DNA of 64,000 nucleotides from Candidatus Thiodiazotropha endoloripes (lineage in GTDB: Bacteria > Pseudomonadota > Gammaproteobacteria > Chromatiales > Chromatiaceae): the NCBI RefSeq assembly GCF_001708965.1, contig NZ_LVJW01000003.1:1550001-1614000 (forward strand), given 5' to 3'. The notes under the pieces were generated by a model. The model searched no databases. It worked only from the letters and a program-made list of their open reading frames with translations, and had not been told where the DNA came from. Numbering within the stretch: position 1 is the first letter of the stretch; each line of letters starts with the position of its first letter. Below are positions 26,909 to 36,143 of the stretch, piece after piece. A program made the translations under genes and the position numbers.

Positions 26909-27587
26909 TGAAGAGCGGGTACTCGAGGCGAATGACCTGGTTCGTACATTTACCCAGGGAGGACTTTATGTTGAGGTGTTGCAAGGCGTCAATCTGAAGC
27001 TCAACGCAGGCGAACGGGTCGCCATTGTCGGCTCATCCGGATCTGGAAAAAGTACCCTGCTGCACTGTTTGGGTGGACTGGACAAAGCGGACTCCGGCCG
27101 TGTCAGCATATGCGGTCAGGATCTGCTCAGTCTCAATGAACGGGAAAAGGGACTGTTGCGTAATCGGAACATGGGTTTTGTCTATCAGTTTCACCATCTG
27201 TTGCCGGAATTCACGGCGATGGAAAATGTGGCGATGCCACTGATGATCGGCGGGCACGGAGTAAATCATGCCCGGGATCGGGCAACCGAGATGCTGCAGC
27301 AGGTCGGTCTGGCGGAACGGATGCACCACAAACCCAATGAGCTGTCCGGGGGAGAGAGGCAAAGGGCTGCCTTGGCACGTGCCATGGTCCACCATCCGGC
27401 TTGTGTGTTGGCGGATGAGCCAACCGGCAATCTGGACAGAAAAACAGCGGATCAGGTCTATGAATTGATGCTGCAGCTCAATCAGGAACTCAATATCAGT
27501 TTCATCGTGGTGACCCACGATGCAGATCTAGCCCAACGCATGGACCGCACCCTGCATTTGATCGATGGCAGGTTGACAGAGGGGTAG
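26901..27587 (+). CDS. lolD: Lipoprotein-releasing ABC transporter ATPase LolD
   Basis: A 228-residue ABC ATPase with Walker [14 protein letters not shown]-loop [18 protein letters not shown] (typical of LolD/MacB-type ATPases), signature [14 protein letters not shown], Walker [13 protein letters not shown] and switch VVTHD. It powers lipoprotein release with the permease it overlaps. Lipoproteins that could use it are encoded in this window, for example the PqiC-like protein, the RND adaptor and the C-terminal hydrolase. Confidence 0.95.
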   Translation: MSSEERVLEANDLVRTFTQGGLYVEVLQGVNLKLNAGERVAIVGSSGSGKSTLLHCLGGLDKADSGRVSICGQDLLSLNEREKGLLRNRNMGFVYQFHHLLPEFTAMENVAMPLMIGGHGVNHARDRATEMLQQVGLAERMHHKPNELSGGERQRAALARAMVHHPACVLADEPTGNLDRKTADQVYELMLQLNQELNISFIVVTHDADLAQRMDRTLHLIDGRLTEG

Positions 27588-27622
27588 CTCGGTTACACTT
27601 TCACCGTGTCCGGCTGATGCGA

Positions 27623-28156
27623 TTATTCAGAGAGCTTGGCGGAGGTGCTGCTATGTCGGCGGTTCTTCCATTTTTCCACAGCGCGCCAGCGCCAGATCCA
27701 TAGAATCAGGCTGTATCCCAGAACCGAAGAGATGGTGGCGCAAACCAATGAGCCCAGGATCAGTGGTATGAGGATCTCAGAGCCGACACTCTGCAGCCAC
27801 TCAAGGCTGAACTGAAAGGGTTCCAGGGAGGCGGTTTCGCCGGTGATCATGATGCCGACTTGATAGGCAAAATAGAACATCGGTGGAATGGTGATCGGGT
27901 TGGTGATCCATACCAGGGCGACCGAGAGCGGCAGGTTGACCCGGAAAAAAATTGCGGCTGCAGCTGCGAGCACCATTTGAAAAGGCACTGGTACAAACGC
28001 CATGAACAGGCCTACCGCAAAAGCACCGGAGACCGAGTGTCTGTTGAGATGCCAGAGGTTGGCATCGTGCAGCAGATCACCGAACACCTTCATGTGCTTG
28101 TGGTTACACACATGGTCGCGGTGTGGCAACAGGCGCTTGATCAGTCGTTTTGGCAT
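27623..28156 (-). CDS. DUF2062 membrane protein
   Basis: A 177-residue protein of the DUF2062 family with the typical start MPKRLIKRLLP, then SVSGAFAVGLFMAFVPVPFQM and LALVWITNPITIPPMFYFAYQVG in about three membrane segments. The function of the family is unknown; members are common in gammaproteobacteria near Lol or lipid A genes, as here. It is convergent with lolD (35-base gap without a clear hairpin). Confidence 0.8.
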   Translation of the reverse strand: MPKRLIKRLLPHRDHVCNHKHMKVFGDLLHDANLWHLNRHSVSGAFAVGLFMAFVPVPFQMVLAAAAAIFFRVNLPLSVALVWITNPITIPPMFYFAYQVGIMITGETASLEPFQFSLEWLQSVGSEILIPLILGSLVCATISSVLGYSLILWIWRWRAVEKWKNRRHSSTSAKLSE

Positions 28157-28461
28157 GTTTAAGGCGATTAAAAACAGTCTAATTGGTTATCGGCAAGTGC
28201 GATCGGAACTTGCGCTTCGGCATGCTACCCCATGCAATCCCGGTGGCAGCCGATCAGAAGCAGTTTCTTCCTTGAAAATCACTTGAGTTGTTACTCGTCC
28301 TGATAATAGTAAATCAATAGTAGTTGTCAGGACTATTGTTTTTTTACAATTCAGGTAGATTGGTAACCCATCACTCTATTTAAAGTGCCGGGTTAATAAG
28401 CATAGTCCACAAGTGCGCCGATATCCGATAAAGTGGACCCGGATCTCGACAAGGAGCAGTC
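28157..28461. other. Intergenic region between divergent DUF2062 and comEC genes
   Basis: About 305 bases presumably hold the promoters of both genes. A weak inverted repeat (GTCCTGA and TCAGGAC, 28297-28332) with a long loop, followed by a T-rich run, is visible on the plus strand. No frame with gene-like content. Confidence 0.4.
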
Positions 28462-30780
28462 GTGAACAGATTTCTGATCGGTTTTGTCATTGGTGTGGCA
28501 CTTTTTCATCTGCTGGGTCAGCTGCCAGGATTGACATGGTTGTCCGTGGCTTTGACCTTCCCACTGCTCTGGCGGTTCAAACCTCTGCGTCCTTTGCTGG
28601 CCATTGCAGCAGGAGCCGGTTGGAGTCTGCTCAATGCCAGCCTGATTCTGCACCACCAGTTACCTCTGAAATTGGAGCGCAGTGACCTGATTCTCGAAGG
28701 TGTGGTGGATTCGCTGCCGGTCACACAGGGTCGACTATCCCGTTTTCAGATGCGGGTCACCTCGTTGCATGATGAAAATGACGAGTTGGTTGATATCTCC
28801 CGGGTTCAGATCAGCTGGTTTGGTGCAACAAAAGAGCTGAGTATTGGTGATGTGTGGCGCTTCAAGGTCAGGTTGATCCGCCCCAGAGGGGCACAGAATC
28901 CAGCTGGTTTCGATCATGAAAAATGGCTGTTCATGCAGCAGATCCAGGCCAAAGGCTATGTCAGGGATTGGGCCGGTAATAGCCAGCTTGATTCAGACCA
29001 ATTTCCCACTCTGCTTGGTTTACTGCGACAAAATATCGCCAAAGCGATCGATAACGCGACCGACAAGCCTGGACCCGCTGCCCTTCTGAAGGCACTTGCT
29101 GTTGGTGATAAACGGGGTATGGATAGGCAGGCCTGGCAGACTTTCACCCATACCGGAACCAACCACCTGATTGCCATTTCCGGATTGCACATCGGCCTGG
29201 TTGCCGGCTGGTGTCTGTTCATCGGTAGCTGGTTGTGGCGTCGCAGTGCCAGACTCTGCCTGCGATTGCCCGCACTCAAAGCCGGTGCCGTGTTCGCCCT
29301 GCTGGGGGCGGCGGTCTATGCCGCATTGGCCGGTTTTACCTTGCCTACCCAGCGGGCGCTGATCATGCTGGTTGCTACCCTTGGGGCTCTGCTCCTGGGC
29401 TATCGTATTCAGTTCGGCCGAAGTCTGTTGATTGCGCTCTTTCTGGTGGTTCTGCTGGATCCTCTGGCAATTCTGAGCCGGGGGTTCTGGCTCTCATTCA
29501 CTGCCGTGGCGGTTATACTGTGGAGTATCGGCGGCCGCCTTGCTCCCTGGCAAAACTGGCGTCAGGGCATACAGGTTCAACTCTCTGTCAGTCTGGGCCT
29601 GTTACCTCTGTTAATACTCTTTTTCAGTCAGATCTCCCTGATCTCGCCGTTGGTGAATCTCCTCATGGTGCCCTGGTTCAGTCTGGTAATTGTGCCGATG
29701 ACTCTGATCGGTCTGCCGCTATTAGCGGTTCCAGCGCTTGCTGATCCCTGGTTCTCGCTGCTGCAAATGCTCTCCGCTGCAACCTTAATGCTGCTGGAGT
29801 GGTGTTCATTGCAGACGTTTGCCATGACTGATCTTGTTCAACAGGATCTGTTGCTGTTGTGGTTTCTTCTGGCAGGCTGCGTGATACTGCTGTTGCCAGC
29901 CGGGATGCCGGGTCGTGGATTGGGATTGCTGCTCTGTGCCCCGATATTATTTGCCTCGGCGGAACGCCCAGCCAAGGGTGAGATTTGGTTCACCTTACTG
30001 GATGTGGGTCAGGGGCTGGCTTGTGTGGTTGAGACCAGCAATCACCTGCTGCTCTATGATACCGGTCCAGGACAGGGGGATCGGACTGCAGCCGATTCCG
30101 TGATCATGCCATTTCTCAGATTCAGAGGGCATCGGAAGATCGATAAGTTGATTGTCAGCAATGGTGACCGTGATCATGCCGGTGGGGTTGAATCATTGAC
30201 TCAATCGATCCCCATCAGCCAGCTCCTGGCAGGCGATCCGCAGATGATTCATGGGGTGGCTGAAGCTTGCCAGGCAGGGAGTGAATGGCATTGGGATGGG
30301 GTGCATTTCCAGATTCTCCATCCGGCTGCCAACACTGAATTCAACGATCGCAACAACCGCTCCTGTGTATTGAAGATCGAGAGTGAGAATTGGACGATAC
30401 TGTTGCCGGGGGATATTGAACAGGCGGCGGAAGATGCCCTGCTCAGGGCCAATCCCCAACAGCTCCGATCGGATCTTGTTGTCGCTCCGCACCATGGTTC
30501 AAGCAGCTCTTCGACCGCTGAGTTTGTGACAGCGGTCGACCCACAGTGGGTGCTATTTTCAACTGGTTACAAAAACAGCTATGGTTTCCCTAAACCGGAG
30601 GTGGTTCAGCGATGGCAGGTACAAGGTGCAGGGCTGTTGAATACGGCGCAGAGCGGTGCCATTGAATTTCGTCTGGGGGTGGATGAGATGAAACCGCAAC
30701 CACGTCTCTATCGCGAACTGAACCAGCGGTTTTGGCACCAGGGTGATGGGGGCTCGGGGAATCATCTGCGGTCTGAGTAG
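28462..30780 (+). CDS. comEC: DNA uptake channel ComEC/Rec2
   Basis: A 772-residue membrane protein: N-terminal DUF4131/OB-like domain (about 20-190), Competence domain with many helices including LLKALAVGDKRGM and HTGTNHLIAISGLHIGLVAG, and a C-terminal metallo-beta-lactamase-like domain (about 505-750) with LLDVGQGLACVVET, SNGDRDHAGG and VVAPHHGSSSS. ComEC carries single-stranded DNA across the inner membrane during transformation. The MBL motif usually reads S-H-x-D-x-D-H; here the first His is Asn, so nuclease activity may be altered. It starts a block conserved in gammaproteobacteria with exbB, exbD and lpxK. Confidence 0.93.
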   Translation: MNRFLIGFVIGVALFHLLGQLPGLTWLSVALTFPLLWRFKPLRPLLAIAAGAGWSLLNASLILHHQLPLKLERSDLILEGVVDSLPVTQGRLSRFQMRVTSLHDENDELVDISRVQISWFGATKELSIGDVWRFKVRLIRPRGAQNPAGFDHEKWLFMQQIQAKGYVRDWAGNSQLDSDQFPTLLGLLRQNIAKAIDNATDKPGPAALLKALAVGDKRGMDRQAWQTFTHTGTNHLIAISGLHIGLVAGWCLFIGSWLWRRSARLCLRLPALKAGAVFALLGAAVYAALAGFTLPTQRALIMLVATLGALLLGYRIQFGRSLLIALFLVVLLDPLAILSRGFWLSFTAVAVILWSIGGRLAPWQNWRQGIQVQLSVSLGLLPLLILFFSQISLISPLVNLLMVPWFSLVIVPMTLIGLPLLAVPALADPWFSLLQMLSAATLMLLEWCSLQTFAMTDLVQQDLLLLWFLLAGCVILLLPAGMPGRGLGLLLCAPILFASAERPAKGEIWFTLLDVGQGLACVVETSNHLLLYDTGPGQGDRTAADSVIMPFLRFRGHRKIDKLIVSNGDRDHAGGVESLTQSIPISQLLAGDPQMIHGVAEACQAGSEWHWDGVHFQILHPAANTEFNDRNNRSCVLKIESENWTILLPGDIEQAAEDALLRANPQQLRSDLVVAPHHGSSSSSTAEFVTAVDPQWVLFSTGYKNSYGFPKPEVVQRWQVQGAGLLNTAQSGAIEFRLGVDEMKPQPRLYRELNQRFWHQGDGGSGNHLRSE

Positions 30781-30933
30781 ACGATCGCCGCAGACGCCGG
30801 GCAGCTGTAGATCGGTGTAGAATCCGACCTGCTCAGGTCGCCATGCAATCTGAGCTGCAACAAGATATCCTGGTCGACTATCATGGTCGTATCGAGAAGA
30901 GTTTTGGTGAAATTCACAGAAGGAAAAGGATAA

Positions 30934-31545
30934 GTGTTTGAACTTGTAAAGTCGGGTGGATGGTTGATGCTGCCCATTATCGCCTGTTCCATTGCTGCAT
31001 TGGGGATTGTCATTGAGCGATTCTGGTCCCTGCAGCGTAAACGGGTCATGCCGGAATATCTGATGCGACAGATATTGCAGCTCCACCAGGATGAAAAACT
31101 GAATCTGGCCGACTTGGACAAGCTGAAGACCAGTTCTCCCCTTGGTCGGATACTGGCAGCCGGTCTGGTTAACCGGAACCATAGTAAGGTTGTCATGAAA
31201 GAGGCGATTGAAGAGGTTGGTCGCCAGGTGGTTCATGAACTGGAGCGATATCTCAATACCCTCGGGACAATCGCCTCCATCTCGCCGTTGCTTGGTCTGC
31301 TGGGAACCGTCATCGGCATGATCAAAGTGTTCAGCGTGATTGTTACCGCAGGCGTCGGGGATCCGGGGGTGTTGGCCGGTGGCATCTCCGAAGCCTTGAT
31401 CACCACCGCGGCCGGGCTCTCGGTTGCCATACCCAGCCTGATGTTCCATCGATACTTTTCCGGTTTGATCGATCAGCTGGTAATCGGCATGGAAGAGCAG
31501 GCATTGAAGATGGTGGAAGTGATCCACGGGGAGAGAGAGCGCTGA
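30934..31545 (+). CDS. exbB: MotA/TolQ/ExbB-family proton channel protein
   Basis: A 203-residue protein with three membrane helices (about 8-28, 108-130, 155-178) and the conserved RYLNTLGTIASISPLLGLLGTVIGMIKVF and GGISEALITTAAGLSVAIPSL. Such proteins form a proton-driven stator with an ExbD/TolR partner, encoded immediately downstream. It begins with GTG preceded by AAGGAAAAGGA. In this position (comEC, exbB, exbD, lpxK) the pair is conserved in gammaproteobacteria, but its energised partner (TonB or other) is not in this window. Confidence 0.9.
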   Translation: MFELVKSGGWLMLPIIACSIAALGIVIERFWSLQRKRVMPEYLMRQILQLHQDEKLNLADLDKLKTSSPLGRILAAGLVNRNHSKVVMKEAIEEVGRQVVHELERYLNTLGTIASISPLLGLLGTVIGMIKVFSVIVTAGVGDPGVLAGGISEALITTAAGLSVAIPSLMFHRYFSGLIDQLVIGMEEQALKMVEVIHGERER

Positions 31546-31546
31546 A

Positions 31547-31966
31547 ATGAATTTCAGAACCAAAGCTCGAAAATCACCAGAGGTGGATATCACGCCGCTC
31601 ATCGACGTGGTCTTCCTGCTGCTGATCTTTTTTATGGTATCGACGACCTTCGAACATGAGAGCCAGATCCTGATCGAACTGCCTGAAGCCACCGGTGAGG
31701 AGATTCAGCGTGAAAAACAGCAGCTCGATATCACCATCAACATAGCCGGTACCTTTTTTGTCGATCAGCGAGAAGTGGTCAATACCGAGATGGAGACCCT
31801 GAAGATGGCGATCAGTAAAGCCATTGGGGACCGGGGTAATATTCCGGTGATCATCAATGCGGATGCACGCACCCCGCATCAGTCGGTGATGACTGCAATG
31901 GATGCGGCAAGCCAACTTGGTTTGACCAAGATGACCTTTTCAGCCCACAAGCCTGCTTTGGAATGA
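31547..31966 (+). CDS. exbD: ExbD/TolR-family protein
   Basis: A 139-residue protein with one membrane helix (about 16-36) carrying the proton-binding Asp in PLIDVVFLLLIFFMV, then a periplasmic domain ending MDAASQLGLTKMTFSA. It works with the ExbB-type protein one base upstream. The lpxK gene starts one base after its stop. Confidence 0.92.
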   Translation: MNFRTKARKSPEVDITPLIDVVFLLLIFFMVSTTFEHESQILIELPEATGEEIQREKQQLDITINIAGTFFVDQREVVNTEMETLKMAISKAIGDRGNIPVIINADARTPHQSVMTAMDAASQLGLTKMTFSAHKPALE

Positions 31967-31967
31967 G

Positions 31968-32960
31968 GTGGCCCTGGCTTTGAATCCGATTGAAGCTTCC
32001 TGGCAACGACGGCAGCCTCTTAATTATCTGCTACTGCCATTGAGTGCTCTGTTCTGTACGGTTGTCGTATTGAGACGCCGCCTCTATCGTTGGGGTTGGC
32101 TCAAAAGTCAGCGGATTGAGTGCCCCGTGATCATCGTCGGCAATATTACAGTAGGTGGCACGGGTAAGACGCCTTTCATCATCTGGTTGGCGCAGAAGCT
32201 CACTGAATGGGGTTACCGGCCGGGGATCATTACCCGTGGCTATGGAGGGCAGTCGGAAACCTGGCCTTGCGAAGTGACTGCCGATGCCACAGCGCAACAG
32301 GTGGGGGATGAAGCCATACTGCTGAAACGTCATGCGGAGTGCCCGGTTTTCGCTGGGCCGGAACGTCCCCTGGTTGCGCAACAACTGCTCTCAAACTATC
32401 CCTGCGATGTGATTCTCTCCGATGATGGCATGCAGCACTATGCCCTGCAGCGGGATCTTGAAATTGCCGTGGTGGACGGTAAACGTCGCTTTGGCAATGG
32501 TTACTGTCTACCAGCCGGACCACTGCGGGAGACTCGAAAGAGACTGCAACAGGTCGATCTGGTGATTGTCAATGGCGATGCCGCTGAGGGCGAGCATGGG
32601 ATGTCGGTGATTGGTGATATGGCATGCCCGGTTGCCGGTGGAGAGTGTAAACCCCTGTCGGAATTCGCCACGGCAGCTGTTGCGGCCGTCGCTGGTATCG
32701 GCCACCCGGAACGTTTTTTCAGCATGCTTGAGTCTGCAGGTCTGAGGGTGGATAGACACCCATTTGCCGACCATTATGAGTTTAGCCCCGAAGATCTGGC
32801 CCCATTCCATCAAAAGACAGTTCTCATGACTGAGAAAGATGCGGTAAAGTGCGAACAGTTCGCCCAGTCCAATCATTGGTATGTGCCTGCGACCGCCAGT
32901 GTGGCCATGGGGTTCGAACATCAACTCAAGACGAAGGTGAAAAGGCTCTTAGATGGATAG
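31968..32960 (+). CDS. lpxK: Tetraacyldisaccharide 4'-kinase LpxK
   Basis: A 330-residue lipid A enzyme that phosphorylates the 4' position of the tetraacyldisaccharide intermediate at the inner membrane. One N-terminal membrane helix (about 21-38) precedes the P-loop [13 protein letters not shown]. Catalytic residues lie in [22 protein letters not shown] and the lid [12 protein letters not shown] ... MTEKDAVKC. It starts with GTG one base after exbD and overlaps the Trm112 gene by eight bases. Confidence 0.95.
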   Translation: MALALNPIEASWQRRQPLNYLLLPLSALFCTVVVLRRRLYRWGWLKSQRIECPVIIVGNITVGGTGKTPFIIWLAQKLTEWGYRPGIITRGYGGQSETWPCEVTADATAQQVGDEAILLKRHAECPVFAGPERPLVAQQLLSNYPCDVILSDDGMQHYALQRDLEIAVVDGKRRFGNGYCLPAGPLRETRKRLQQVDLVIVNGDAAEGEHGMSVIGDMACPVAGGECKPLSEFATAAVAAVAGIGHPERFFSMLESAGLRVDRHPFADHYEFSPEDLAPFHQKTVLMTEKDAVKCEQFAQSNHWYVPATASVAMGFEHQLKTKVKRLLDG

Positions 32961-33141
32961 AAAACTGCTTGATATTTTGGTTTGTCCGGTGTGTAAGGGG
33001 AAGCTCCTCTATAGGAAGAAAGAGCAGGAGCTGATCTGTCGCGTCGATCGGCTGGCCTATCCGATACGTGATGATATTCCGGTGATGCTCGAAGAGGAGG
33101 CCCGGAAAATTGCCCCGGATGAAGAGCTTCCGGAAGGCTGA
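32953..33141 (+). CDS. Trm112-family zinc-ribbon-like protein
   Basis: A 62-residue protein (YcaR family) with [15 protein letters not shown] and [20 protein letters not shown], typical of Trm112-like proteins. Three Cys are visible; members often stabilise methyltransferases, but in gammaproteobacteria it lies between lpxK and kdsB, as here, and its role is unclear. It overlaps lpxK by eight bases. Confidence 0.9.
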   Translation: MDRKLLDILVCPVCKGKLLYRKKEQELICRVDRLAYPIRDDIPVMLEEEARKIAPDEELPEG

Positions 33142-33146
33142 AGGAT

Positions 33147-33905
33147 ATGAATTTCAAAGTTGTCATACCGGCCCGATACGCCTCTGTACGCCTACCGGGA
33201 AAACCGTTGTTGGAGATTGCCGGTAAACCGATGATCCAACATGTCCATGAACGTGCGCTGGAGAGCGGTGCCAGTCAGGTGGTGATAGCCACCGACAGCG
33301 AGAAAATTGCAAATATCTGCCGGGAGTTTTCGGCCGATGTCTGTATGACCTCTGCGCAACACCGCAGCGGCTCCGATCGTATCGCTGAAGTGGTGACCCA
33401 GCGAGGCTGGGGGGATGAAGAGATCATCGTTAATCTACAGGGAGACGAACCCTGTATGCCGGCAGAATTGCTCTCCCAGGTTGCCGAGGATATGAGTCAG
33501 CATGATGCAGCAGGCGTGACCACGCTGTCGGCACCGATCACCGAGCGCAAAATGCTTTTTGATCCCCATGTGGTGAAGGTGGTGACGGACATCCAGGGCT
33601 ACGCCCTCTATTTCAGCCGGGCACCGATTCCCTGGCATCGTGACGAATTTATCGACGCTGCAAGTCCACTGCCTGCAGACACCGGTTTTGCCCGTCATAT
33701 TGGACTCTATGCCTATCGTGCCGGTTATCTGGCCCGATTTGTTGCCTGGGAGAGGGCGCCGATTGAACGGGCGGAATCATTGGAGCAGTTGAGAGTGCTT
33801 TGGCATGGTGGACGGATCCACGTCAGTAATGCCAAAACAGACCCCGGACATGGGGTCGATACCCGGGATGATCTGCGACTGGTGGAGGCCCAACTCAGTC
33901 AGTGA
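33147..33905 (+). CDS. kdsB: CMP-KDO synthetase KdsB
   Basis: A 252-residue nucleotidyltransferase that activates KDO with CTP for lipopolysaccharide core synthesis in the cytoplasm. Signature segments are VIPARYASVRLPGKPL, HRSGSDRIAEV, IVNLQGDEPC, and late KTDPGHGVDTRDDL. It follows the Trm112 gene by five bases and ends the lipid A/LPS block. Confidence 0.96.
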   Translation: MNFKVVIPARYASVRLPGKPLLEIAGKPMIQHVHERALESGASQVVIATDSEKIANICREFSADVCMTSAQHRSGSDRIAEVVTQRGWGDEEIIVNLQGDEPCMPAELLSQVAEDMSQHDAAGVTTLSAPITERKMLFDPHVVKVVTDIQGYALYFSRAPIPWHRDEFIDAASPLPADTGFARHIGLYAYRAGYLARFVAWERAPIERAESLEQLRVLWHGGRIHVSNAKTDPGHGVDTRDDLRLVEAQLSQ

Positions 33906-34243
33906 CTTGTTAAACATTGTAAAATTTTTCGACTACTACCCGAAAAATGGGTGATTTAACCCATTGTGATTAGGAATAAGAGGATTTTTTGTCGGGATTT
34001 TTTACACTATTTTTTTTATATTACGTTGTAATTTATTAGGATTGTTATATAAGTCAATGTAATTCAATCGATTTTACTATTTTGGCATAAACCCTGCAAT
34101 GATAAATGTCAATCGCGGCTAAGCATGACGATTGTGACAGATTCGTCATATTTTAAAGTATTTTAATTCTCTAATATTTAAACAATATTTTAGAAAAGCC
34201 GAAAAGTGTTATTGGATAAGACACAAAAATAAAGGGTTATTAC
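33906..34243. other. AT-rich intergenic region upstream of the soluble kinase
   Basis: About 340 AT-rich bases. A short stem AATGGGT-GATTTA-ACCCATT (33946-33965) without a T-run lies 40 bases after kdsB. A sigma-54-like promoter lies at 34082-34098. No coding frame. Confidence 0.5.
34082..34098 (+). promoter_or_regulatory. Sigma-54-like promoter (-24/-12) before the soluble kinase gene
   Basis: TTGGCATAAACCCTGCA has GG and GC separated by exactly ten bases, with TTGGCA and TGCA elements as in the sigma-54 consensus. The start would be near 34108, about 135 bases before the kinase start. An enhancer-binding protein gene is not in the window. Inferred from pattern only. Confidence 0.35.
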
Positions 34244-35080
34244 ATGGCATTGGTAAACGATCATCTGGGCAGTGATGGATTCTTAGGGGTTTCCGCTTTA
34301 AAACTCGCTTCATCTCCATTTCCATTGGCGGAAAAGGAGACTCAGACCGGTGTCTCAATCAACGATAACCTCAGGTTGACCGACCAACATATTCAGGACG
34401 GCCTCTCCTGTCTCAAGCAGTTAAAGCAGGGTGCTCATCATCAGCACGTTAGCTCTGAAGAGCTTGAGAGAAAACGTATCTCCCGCGAACTTCACGATGG
34501 TCTGGGGCAGTTGCTCACCAGCATGGGCTTGCATATTCAGCGTTGTCTTGATGGATGTGATGGGCAGAAGAGTGCAACGCAGAGTCAACAGCGGGAGTCC
34601 CTGGAGGCTGTCTCATCCATGGTCAAGCAGGCGATGTCCGAAGTGAGATCGATCTGCAGTGCAATCCGTCCCGCCATTCTCGATGATCTGGGTGTCATCC
34701 CCGCAATCTCCTGGCAGTGCCGTCAGATTACCAGAGTCTGCAGCGATACCCAGGTAGTGACCGATTTTGACGTGGATGAAGAGTCGATACCCGAGGATTA
34801 CAAGAGTGTCATCTATCGCATCGTACAGGAGTCCCTGAACAATGCGGTCAAATATTCAAAGGCGAAGACCATCACGGTCTCCCTGTTGCAGGCACACGAT
34901 GCTATTCATCTGCTGATCATCGATAACGGCGTCGGATTCGATCCTTCCGAAATTCAGGGGAACCTGGGAATGGGGCTGGTCGGTATGCGTGAGCGGGCTG
35001 AGTCGGTTGATGGCAGAATCCGCATCGATACCGGCATTGATCAAGGCGTACAGATTCGCGCTTCCTTTCCTCTGCAGTAA
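34244..35080 (+). CDS. Soluble NarX/LiaS-type sensor histidine kinase without membrane domain
   Basis: A 278-residue kinase of the HisKA_3 family. The first ~70 residues have no membrane helix or recognisable sensor domain. The dimerisation helix carries H84 in RKRISRELHDGLGQL. The ATP-binding domain is complete: N-box RIVQESLNNAVKYSKA (about 192-207), G1 DNGVGFD (227-233), G2 GMGLVGMRERAE. It must receive its signal through a partner or intracellular cue. A LuxR-type response regulator faces it (convergent), and the pair precedes the giant surface protein and cupredoxin cluster. It could phosphorylate that regulator or complement the ATP-binding-deficient kinase at 55-56 kb; both are inferences. 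Confidence 0.88.
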   Translation: MALVNDHLGSDGFLGVSALKLASSPFPLAEKETQTGVSINDNLRLTDQHIQDGLSCLKQLKQGAHHQHVSSEELERKRISRELHDGLGQLLTSMGLHIQRCLDGCDGQKSATQSQQRESLEAVSSMVKQAMSEVRSICSAIRPAILDDLGVIPAISWQCRQITRVCSDTQVVTDFDVDEESIPEDYKSVIYRIVQESLNNAVKYSKAKTITVSLLQAHDAIHLLIIDNGVGFDPSEIQGNLGMGLVGMRERAESVDGRIRIDTGIDQGVQIRASFPLQ

Positions 35081-35108
35081 TCTGCACAGAAAATCATTCG
35101 ATTTAAAT

Positions 35109-35148
35109 TGCGCAAGGCTATGCGCAGCTGATGTCAGGTCATCCTGAC
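35109..35148. terminator. Two tandem hairpins between convergent kinase and regulator genes
   Basis: TGCGCA-AGGCTA-TGCGCA (35109-35126) and GTCAGG-TCAT-CCTGAC (35133-35148) are perfect six-bp stems in the gap between two converging genes. No T-run follows either, so termination would not be classic. Confidence 0.35.
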
Positions 35149-35189
35149 TGAGACCCACCGTATTTAGGGATTGTTGAGAGCTTTCCCCG

Positions 35190-35852
35190 TTACCGGTTTA
35201 TCAAACCTTTCTCCAGCGCGTATGTGGTCAGCGCTGAAACATTGTGCAGGTCAAGTTTCTTCATCAGATTGGCACGATGTTTTTCAACTGTTTTGACGCT
35301 GATGCAGAGATAGTCGGCCATGCTCTTATTGGTGTGACCTTCAGCGATCAACTTCAATATTTGGCGTTCCCGTTGTGTCACCGTATCCCAGCGGGTGAGA
35401 GGTTCGTTATTGACGTTATTGGTTTGCAGATAACTGTTGACGACTTTTTCCGTGATCTCTGCGCTTAAGTAAGTTTTACCATTCAATACGCGTTCTGCTG
35501 CAGTCATTAACTCATTCTGAGTTGCATCCTTCAGAACATAACCATTGGCACCAGCTTTCAGGCTTGCCAAAACGTACTCTTCCTCATTGTGAACGGTCAA
35601 AACCAGGGTTTTGATTTCAGCATCCCGCTCTCTGATTTCGCGGATTGCATCCATGCCGTTCATGCCGGGCATATTCAGATCCATAATCACCAGATCCGGT
35701 TTGAGTTCAATCACCCGACGTATCGCATCGCGGCCATTGTCGGCTTCACCGATTACATCGAACTGGGGATTGGAGGTCAGGAGTGCTTTTAATCCTGCAC
35801 GCAGAATGTTGTGGTCTTCGGCGATGATGATTTTTTTCTTGTCGCTGTTCAT
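35190..35852 (-). CDS. NarL/FixJ-type response regulator
   Basis: A 220-residue regulator with a receiver domain (about 7-122; acidic pair ED at 12-13, phosphoacceptor D58 in VIMDLNMPGMNG, Thr and Lys switch residues in LVLTVHNEEE and VLKDA) and a LuxR-type helix-turn-helix (about 155-212; TQRERQILKLIAEGHTNKSM, ISVKTVEKHRANLMKKL). The start at 35852 is preferred since AGGTG lies just before it. It is the likely partner of the facing soluble kinase and, by position, of the cupredoxin cluster that begins 560 bases away in the opposite direction. Confidence 0.93.
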   Translation of the reverse strand: MNSDKKKIIIAEDHNILRAGLKALLTSNPQFDVIGEADNGRDAIRRVIELKPDLVIMDLNMPGMNGMDAIREIRERDAEIKTLVLTVHNEEEYVLASLKAGANGYVLKDATQNELMTAAERVLNGKTYLSAEITEKVVNSYLQTNNVNNEPLTRWDTVTQRERQILKLIAEGHTNKSMADYLCISVKTVEKHRANLMKKLDLHNVSALTTYALEKGLINR

Positions 35853-36143
35853 TGTCACCTGAGCCTATCTCATCTCTCTCTGGTTTTGTGTCCCTTGCGC
35901 ATCGATTTCCGGCTTTTACTTCAGACTAGTTTAGGTGTGATTGCAGGTGATGCAAATTTCAAACCTGTATGCCAGCACATGATGATGGAAACATGTGCTA
36001 TTCACCATGACACAAATTGTTTATTGAATAAACCACAAAAATGGCGCCGCCGCCACCGTGCAAAATCACAGATAGGCGTGGATTTTTGCGGGTCGATTGG
36101 TGAATCGATGAAAAGTCAACTTTTTGTCTGTTTTTATATGAAT

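Noticed and set aside
28297-28341. Terminator GTCCTGA...TCAGGAC with T-run
   Set aside because: Stem of seven bp with a long loop and no plus-strand gene ending nearby; left as a weak repeat in the intergenic note.
30559-31692. 377-codon minus-strand frame
   Set aside because: Antisense shadow of the comEC end, exbB and exbD, all of which have clear family motifs.
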